Source: Leptodontidium sp. MPI-SDFR-AT-0119 (lineage: Eukaryota > Ascomycota > Leotiomycetes > Helotiales > Leptodontidiaceae). From it: DNA of 64,000 nt. Shown in pieces: positions 58,501 through 64,000 of this stretch. The stretch's first letter is position 1, and every line of letters starts with the position of its first letter. A program made the position numbers and the translations under genes. The stretch spans positions 2,170,001-2,234,000 of the forward strand of contig JAHLEZ010000010.1 of the NCBI GenBank assembly GCA_020726505.1, given 5' to 3'. Below the pieces are notes generated by a model. It saw only the letters and a program-made list of their open reading frames with translations. It did no database searches and had not been told where the DNA came from.

Positions 58501-59328
58501 CGCAAGTTTTCTTGACAGTGTTCTCCGAGGGTAGAGATGGTTCTGAACAGCAACCATTCTTGATTGAAGCCGCTCTCTCGATTTTGAGCTTTCTAGGCGC
58601 GGCACTATCGCAACAGCCAGTCTTGCCTGAAGCAGATGAAGACACTGGCTTGCAGTCGTCTTCCCCACCTTGGGTAGACTTAGATCCTCCTCTATTATCC
58701 GTGCCCTTTCCATATGTATCGGTCTTCTGCTTTCGTTTGTTGCAACTGCTAGGCTCCTTGGATGAGCAGCATCCCGACGATGTAGTGGCCCGCAGATTGC
58801 TTGAGGAGCCGCTGATTCGAGGAGTGGCTGATCTGAAGGAACGCTTGGTTTGTGGGGAGCAGCAGGTTTCGAGATTGCGCTCCAAAAGAGCTCTGCAGAT
58901 GCACCCAACAGCCTCCAATGTTGCAGCGTATCGTTCCCGTGCGGCCTTAAGTCTCTCCATTCTAGCCGCTTTCTTATCGTTCGAAGTAAGAGGGTTCGTG
59001 GAGCAGCAGCCACCTCCGCAGCTTGAGGATTCTTGTGTTGTGTCAGTAACAATAGAGATAGTAGTCTACAAGTCAACGCACCTTTGGCGCTTTCCTCCTT
59101 CACGGATCCCGTGCTGCTGGCGTAGCCCTCAGCATCGCAGTCTCTCTGGGCTGCTACTTCGATACAAGCAGCTATATATAGCATCATAGGTCAGTCGCCG
59201 TCCCAGGTGCAGTAAAGTGTCAGAGAAGACTTGCTATCGCAGCATGCAAGCAACTGTTGTCCATTTTCCGCCGGGGAAGCTGGAGGGCAGTACTGGCAGG
59301 AAGGAAGTGCTTTATAGTCGCCTTCCAT
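55565..59328 (-). CDS. P1B-type copper-exporting ATPase with long Cys-pair-rich N-terminus
   Basis: Three exons: 59328-59235, 59171-59082, 59031-55565; 1216 aa. The first intron (59172-59234) has a GCAAGT donor, the only in-frame way to join ACCD to ACIEVAAQ. The first 400 residues carry eleven CC pairs in a Ser/Lys/Gly-rich background (SGCCSS, TGCCDS, NGCCSE, EGCCSD and others). One heavy-metal-associated domain follows (GMTCVGC near residue 424), then a second, degenerate one without Cys pair (GVEGMTAVD). The pump core has SCPCAIG (near 863, the Cu/Ag type), DKTGTLT (near 907), the HP motif in NSKHPVS, and GDGTNDA (near 1104). It resembles fungal CrpA/Cu-detoxification pumps that export Cu(I) from the cytosol under excess copper. 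A shorter start at 59187 would skip exon 1. A Zn2Cys6 regulator is the divergent neighbour. Confidence 0.94.
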
Positions 59329-60133
59329 AATGACGGTACGATTCGGGTATTTGTTGTTGTGATTTTTACTATCGAGATCTCGAATTTCTGCCGCGGTGGT
59401 GTTTGATGTTTGATATTTGAAGGTGGGTTGAAGCTCTACCTGAACTGGGGACGCGACACAGTGGCAGCGGGCGGTGAGATCGCCAAGCAAACCTTATTTC
59501 AGCGACCTGGTGGACCCTGCACCGCTTGTGCAGGGTAGGGTAGTTTGTAAGCGTCTTGCATGCTTCAAAGACTTAAAGACTTCGTTATACATTATCTCCA
59601 TCATTTCCTATTTTGGAAGCCTTCGGACATCTACGATTACTGCGTTACCAAGACGCGGACAGTCACTGTCAAGCAAAGTCAGGTCACATCAACGGAGCAA
59701 CGTTTGTGAAAGAAGGAGGCCTCTTCATCATATACACATGTACGTGATACCTCAACGAGTATATCTGAAGATTGGTCTCAAAGCCACTTTATTGACCGCA
59801 GTCAGTTGTGCTTCTTTGGCCTAGAGACTTTGCAGTATTTTCATACAGACCCCACACGTGATTCAACCCTTACCATCCCGGGGCTTATCTCCTCAAAATA
59901 AACGGCTAGACAGTTCCACAGCTTTAAATATTTGATACCTATAACGGAAGACCTTAGAGACCTGACATTTTCTTCCCAAAGATAGCCATAATCGTTTCTA
60001 TTCAGCGAACCCTGCGACGGCGAAACCCCCAGCAATCTGCTCGGACATGGCCGAGACACGATCAGCTAGTCCACCCACAAAAGGAAAGTATGTACGCTGT
60101 CAGACCCTATCAGAACCTTCGCGATGTTAACAA
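59329..60133. promoter_or_regulatory. Divergent promoter region of Cu ATPase and Zn2Cys6 regulator
   Basis: About 0.8 kb between two divergent genes. No classical copper-fist site was identified with confidence. An ATG at 60047 starts a short frame (MAETRSASPP) that might belong to the regulator, but no standard intron joins it in frame. Confidence 0.45.
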
Positions 60134-61556
60134 ATGTCACCAGACTGCAGAACTTGCAATCGCCGAAGAATCAGATGTGATAGAACTTTTCCATCATGCC
60201 GAAAATGTGCCAGCCGAAGCCTGGAATGTCCAGGATTTGGATTGAACTTGAAGTGGCAAGAAGGAGCTTCTCGAAAAAGACGACAGAAAGAAACTCCCCT
60301 ACCTGTAATCGACGATTTCTCACGTTCTACGTCTCTGGATTTCTGCAACAGATAATTAGACACCCCTAGGCCGCAATTTCTAGTTGGCGAGCAACGAAAC
60401 GGCACCTTCACTTCACGAGTATGGCTCCGCGGTCATACAGCCGGTGCAGCCTGAATGTCTACAGAGTACTAAGACTCGCGAACTTCTGCACCACTACACG
60501 CAAATTCTAGCACCACAACTAGCTTGGGTAGAAAGTCTAGAGAATCCCTGGCGAAAGCTCATCCTGCCACTTGCCATCGAATTTCCACCGGTGCTACATT
60601 CAATTCTAGCTATGGCAGCTGGAGATTTGATCGAGAGACATTGTTCGAGTTCGACGCCTACAGATGGCAAAGTGCTCGGTTTTGCTCGTCACCACAGCAA
60701 GGCGTTGGAACATTTGACTGGATACGTGAAGTCTCAGGTGCAGCAAGAGCAGGCCAAGGAGAACATTTTCGGCCAGGGACCTTCAAACTCCATACTGGCG
60801 ACCATATCAATACTTTGCTTTCATGAGACAAGGTGGCCATCCAATGGGCTCTGGAAGCTCCATCTACGAGGAGCATTGGGAATCATCAGGAGGTGGGCGT
60901 CGCTTGATTTGCCGCCAAATGTAACCGACCCAGCTAGAAACTTTCTGCTGCAAGAGATATTCGCCATTACCACCATGGCGGCTATCACAGCATTCAAATC
61001 AGATGAGGGGAGGGTGAAGGTATCCGTTCCGATAAATGACAAGTCACCATTTATCGGATTTGTTCACGTCACACATGCGATAACGGAGCTACGCCGAATT
61101 CCACATCTCCAATACAGCATCCATGATATCTCAATGAGACTCGAGCAGTCTCGGCAGCACGCACTAAGCTCTGGTTGTCTCATACCCTTCACATCCACAC
61201 AATCTCGAGTAGACTTTGGCCATGTAGTGAACACTTTCTATTACACAAACCTCGTTTACGCATTTCGAGCGCTCCTCGGCCGAGCCGAAAGCGACCACCA
61301 GATCATCATGCCAGTGGATAAATTGTTCCAGAATTTAAGAAAACTTACCAATGCGCCGTTGTTTGCACAAGACATGGCATGGCAACTCTTTATTGCTGGA
61401 ACCGAACGCCGTGGTAACGTTCAAGAGCAACAATTTGTTGAGAGGGCAATTATTGAGATTGCACGTGTAAGTGGTGCCGCGGATCGCCTGAGGTCTCTGG
61501 AATTCCTGAAAGAATTCTGGGATAAACAGGAGCAAGGTTCAGCGGACTCGGGATAG
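60134..61556 (+). CDS. Zn2Cys6 fungal transcription factor
   Basis: Two exons, 60134-60304 and 60384-61556, joined over a 79-nt GTAATC...TAG intron; 447 aa. The zinc cluster is complete at the very N-terminus: six Cys spaced C-x2-C-x6-C-x6-C-x2-C-x6-C in DCRTCNRRRIRCDR and SCRKCASRSLEC, followed by the basic SRKRRQK. The rest is alpha-helical (HHYTQILAPQLAWVE, NPWRKLILPLAIEFP, ILAMAAGDL, RWPSNGLWKLHLRGALGII) and matches the Fungal_trans_2 (DUF3468) type of regulatory domain. Length is typical or slightly short. A start at 60047 would add about 15 residues but lacks a consistent junction. It is transcribed away from the copper ATPase, which makes that pump a candidate target, though proximity is the only evidence. 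Nuclear regulator, target unknown. Confidence 0.85.
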
Positions 61557-63352
61557 CGATGGCACAGAAATGGGCAGAAGAGGGAAATCCCTTCTTGATC
61601 TGGTAGTGCTGCATCATTTCACCCGAATCGTATCAAGGAATTTGGATGGTAATTGATTGCATGCACCATGATTGACGGGAAGGACAATATGTCGAACTTT
61701 CTATCACTTCGAACCGCACATCAGCGTGTCCCATCGACTCACGGCTCTACCACCTCGTTATCCTCAACACCAGAAGATGAGCGGATAGGTCCTGGTATTG
61801 GCGAAGCCCAACGCTAGACGTACCGGTTCCTCAGCCAAGAAATGTCTTCACCTGGCTAGATAGATTCTTCGCCTTCTATGGTGGAACCAGCGAGTTCTCG
61901 TTCTCAGGCTGGCGATAGATCATTTGATGGGGAAAGAGTTGATAGTCCCCAAACCTCATCTATCCAATTTGTCTTAGGACGAGCCGCTTTACGCTGGGAT
62001 AAGACTCAGTTGTATTATTCCCTCCGGCATGACACTTTCCTCCAGGAATAAAAGCACTCTCAATCCCGAGCTTTGCCAGAACGGCTTTATGTAGAACCGT
62101 GAAGATCGGAGACTCGTGGGCTTGGAGAATCCCACAGATTTTGCAGATCATCCTAGATCTGCTGTGTTGCTGATTTTGCTTTTTGTGCCCTAGTCTCCGA
62201 GATGGTGGGTGTGTCAGGATCGCCAAGAGGAAGCTCTCGGAGGCTGTGGCAATCATGGCTACTGATGGTGAGACCTCAGATGCTGTGGTCATTACTCACT
62301 GACTCAGTATCACCAGATCGCCGATACGATAGCCTATGAGAAGCACAACAGGCCAAGTCTGAATTGGCTTGATGCTTTTAGGACTCCAGAATAAAAAGAG
62401 ATATGAGCGGCAGTGGTACTGTTTCGTAAGTAGCAAAGATTCTCCCTTTGGAAATCCATCACTGAAAAGGCTTAGGTAATACCTAGAGACAAACGTCACC
62501 CCCAAGCTGGTGTCGCTGATACTACCACTGAGCTTAAATTAACATCTATCTTCCCGTCTGGTTTCTATTCACGGCAATCCTCGGAACCTCACTCGTAAGA
62601 TTGGAGAAAAGAATCTCGGTGCAGGTACTATCTATCACTGTATCCCAAGCATTAGAAGTTCAAATAAATCCAGCGGCTCGCTATAAGAGTTCCCCCTCTT
62701 CTCTTCTCCATGCCTCCCTTTTCCTCGACTCCAAGGCATTCTCCGAACTATTCGACGCGCTTCCGGAAACAGGATTGCCTACCTAGGTACCCGTGAAATT
62801 CTTTTCAGGGCTCGATGCCTGTAAGCTTAGCGAGTAGCCCCTGAAAAGGTCCAACTGCGGGGTAATTTTCGCACCCAAAATACGAGTGCGGGGTAATTTG
62901 AGAACGAGCAGTGGGGCAAACATCGCGATTACCGCACGTTCGTACGAAAACACTCATATTCTTTGATTCGGCAAAGCCCTTCAACAGACGTCGTCCTTCA
63001 TAAATCCCCATCATCTCCACTCGATAATCCTTCTTATTTCCACTGTGCATATGATCATGTATGGTACGGGGTATACTGAAACTCGGCTAACTGCCATGCC
63101 CTGATTTCATCGTTGCATGACGTACGAAATTCACGCGCCATCGCGGTGAAATAAACATCATTCTCTTTTTTATATTCTGCATTCAGGTGTGAAGTGGAGG
63201 TGCAGAAATAATTCAGATGCTACTGAGGAACTTCTACATCCGAGATCTATGGCCATTGGAAGGGTGCATTTGTCAGAACAGCATTCCATTGCTACTAAGT
63301 GTGAAGTCGCTAGGGCTAGGAGAGGCAGGGCAACGACGACGCCACTTCCCTT
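61557..63352. other. Intergenic region with short repeats
   Basis: No supported gene. Contains a hairpin at 62801-62848 and a 13-bp direct repeat TGCGGGGTAATTT at 62856-62868 and 62887-62899. Confidence 0.45.
62801..62848. repeat. Imperfect inverted repeat (hairpin)
   Basis: CTTTTCAGGGCTCG at the left pairs with CGAGTAGCCCCTGAAAAG at the right with one or two bulges and a loop of about 16 bases. It could be part of a decayed repeat or a transcribed hairpin. Confidence 0.6.
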
Positions 63353-64000
63353 TCACCACTCAATACATTCTTCAATGTCCAGTTTTGTAATATTATCCGG
63401 ACCCCAAATTCTCTGGTAATAAACCACAGCTCGTCGGCCTTCCAGATCAAACCTGGCATCGATACCACTCAGACGCTGGGAATCAGGCACATCATCGGCA
63501 TCTCTCACCTCCCTAAGCCCAGCTTCTTCGAGTTCGACATAGCGTTCCAGAACCACCGCCACGGGCGCACTATCCCACACGCCCTCCTGTCTGCGCGCTG
63601 CTGATAGGAAAGCGATTGCTTTGCGGCGAATGACACCGTGACGACATTTAGTCGCGACGAAGTATAATGCAGGCACGAGGCCCGGTTCCAGTGAGAACTT
63701 CCTTCCTTGCACAGGAAAAGAAAGAATCGAAGCAGCGTGTGAGATTATGGCCTCGAATTCCGGCATATAGAAGTCCCAGGCTGTTTCTGTCCACTGAACG
63801 TCCAAGTCCTCGATGTCGAGATTCATACCCAACATGATTCTGTGTATCTTCAACATATGCACGCCTTGTTGAGCAATTAGATCTAGTTCATGGCTTTGGC
63901 TCCGGAGAAAGGCTTCAAAGGCCATAGACCACCGTTTGACGTTTTGGGCACATATCTTACGGTTCGTGTTGGACAGGTTTTGCGTGGGTTGAACGAAGAC
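63353..64000 (-). CDS. C-terminal part of a fungal transcription-factor-like protein, cut by window edge
   Basis: The minus frame is open from the right edge to a stop at 63353 (215 codons, N-terminus missing). An internal Met at 63925 is not likely to be the start, because the frame continues upstream as NLSNTNRKICAQNVKRWS. LKIHRIMLGMNL, the acidic WDFYMPEFEAIISHAASIL, SLEPGLVPALYFVATKCRHGVIRRKAIAFL and RQEGVWDSAPVA are the usual C-terminal segments of Zn2Cys6/DUF3468-type fungal regulators. The DNA-binding domain would lie outside the window, so it may also be a regulator-like protein without one. Ends YYQRIWGPDN followed by an acidic tail. Confidence 0.75.
   Translation of the reverse strand, partial: VFVQPTQNLSNTNRKICAQNVKRWSMAFEAFLRSQSHELDLIAQQGVHMLKIHRIMLGMNLDIEDLDVQWTETAWDFYMPEFEAIISHAASILSFPVQGRKFSLEPGLVPALYFVATKCRHGVIRRKAIAFLSAARRQEGVWDSAPVAVVLERYVELEEAGLREVRDADDVPDSQRLSGIDARFDLEGRRAVVYYQRIWGPDNITKLDIEECIEW

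Noticed and set aside
59082..59187. Alternative Cu ATPase start at 59187 (MMLYIAACIEV)
   Set aside because: Possible, but it would discard the Cys-rich first exon whose GC-AG junction fits in frame; kept only as an alternative.
58053..59189. Long plus-strand frame opposite the Cu ATPase N-terminus
   Set aside because: Leu/Pro/Gln-rich translation is the complement of the Ser/Cys/Lys-rich coding strand and crosses the intron; an antisense artefact.
60047..60143. Upstream first exon for the Zn2Cys6 regulator with GTATGT donor
   Set aside because: The donor is phase 2 while the CAG acceptor before the zinc cluster needs phase 1; the frame does not join.
61960..62292. 110-codon minus-strand frame as a gene
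   Set aside because: Has an ICKICG-like pair but no coherent domain, poor codon use and no neighbouring exons.
1..64000. tRNA genes or CRISPR arrays
   Set aside because: No B-box with matching acceptor stem and no regularly spaced repeats were seen on either strand.

Overview
The window looks like nuclear DNA of a filamentous ascomycete (Pezizomycotina). Genes are split by short introns (46-230 nt, usually GTAAGT-like donors and CTAAC/CTGAC branch sites). A dispersed single 5S rRNA gene is present, together with fungal-only families: a HET-domain gene, Zn2Cys6 regulators, a Cip1-like secreted protein and a PTR2-type transporter. A leotiomycete is my guess from the overall flavour of the proteins, but the sequence alone does not prove it.

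Layout. 1-11 kb: edge of an APH-like kinase gene (minus), a DUF7770-like gene, a Cip1 homologue with a MITE-like palindrome just after its stop, a 5S rRNA gene, a coding relic, an unrecognised protein gene, a short-chain dehydrogenase and a Ulp1-like cysteine protease whose catalytic His is replaced by Arg. 11.7-26 kb: a dense housekeeping block. Doa4-type deubiquitinase (minus) and Vps27 (plus) are divergent neighbours, both serving ESCRT sorting at the multivesicular body. They are followed by Hbs1 (ribosome rescue) and BiP/Kar2 (ER chaperone ending in HDEL). 26-34 kb: about 8 kb with no gene I can support. 34-45 kb: a small secreted six-cysteine protein (effector candidate) hidden by introns, a GPI-anchored-looking carboxylesterase, a PTR2 peptide transporter and an aldehyde dehydrogenase. 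45.7-51.5 kb: a small cysteine-rich protein, a six-exon 5'-nucleotidase-family phosphoesterase and a YeeE/YedE sulfur transporter. 53-64 kb: a HET-domain gene broken by a frameshift, a copper-type P1B ATPase with an unusually long cysteine-pair-rich N-terminus, a divergent Zn2Cys6 regulator, and the end of another fungal regulator running off the right edge.

Functional themes. Protein quality control and trafficking (Doa4, Vps27, Hbs1, BiP) cluster in the middle. Secretion and nutrient acquisition (Cip1, esterase, PTR2, secreted small protein, sulfur transporter) and metal handling (Cu ATPase plus a neighbouring regulator) lie around it. I found no convincing new multi-gene system. The most unusual signal is structural: of 35 introns modelled, four are best explained as GC-AG introns (one in the secreted protein gene, two in the phosphoesterase, one in the Cu ATPase), far above the usual rate of about one percent. 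Splice sites were placed by reading-frame continuity and motif conservation, not by transcript data.
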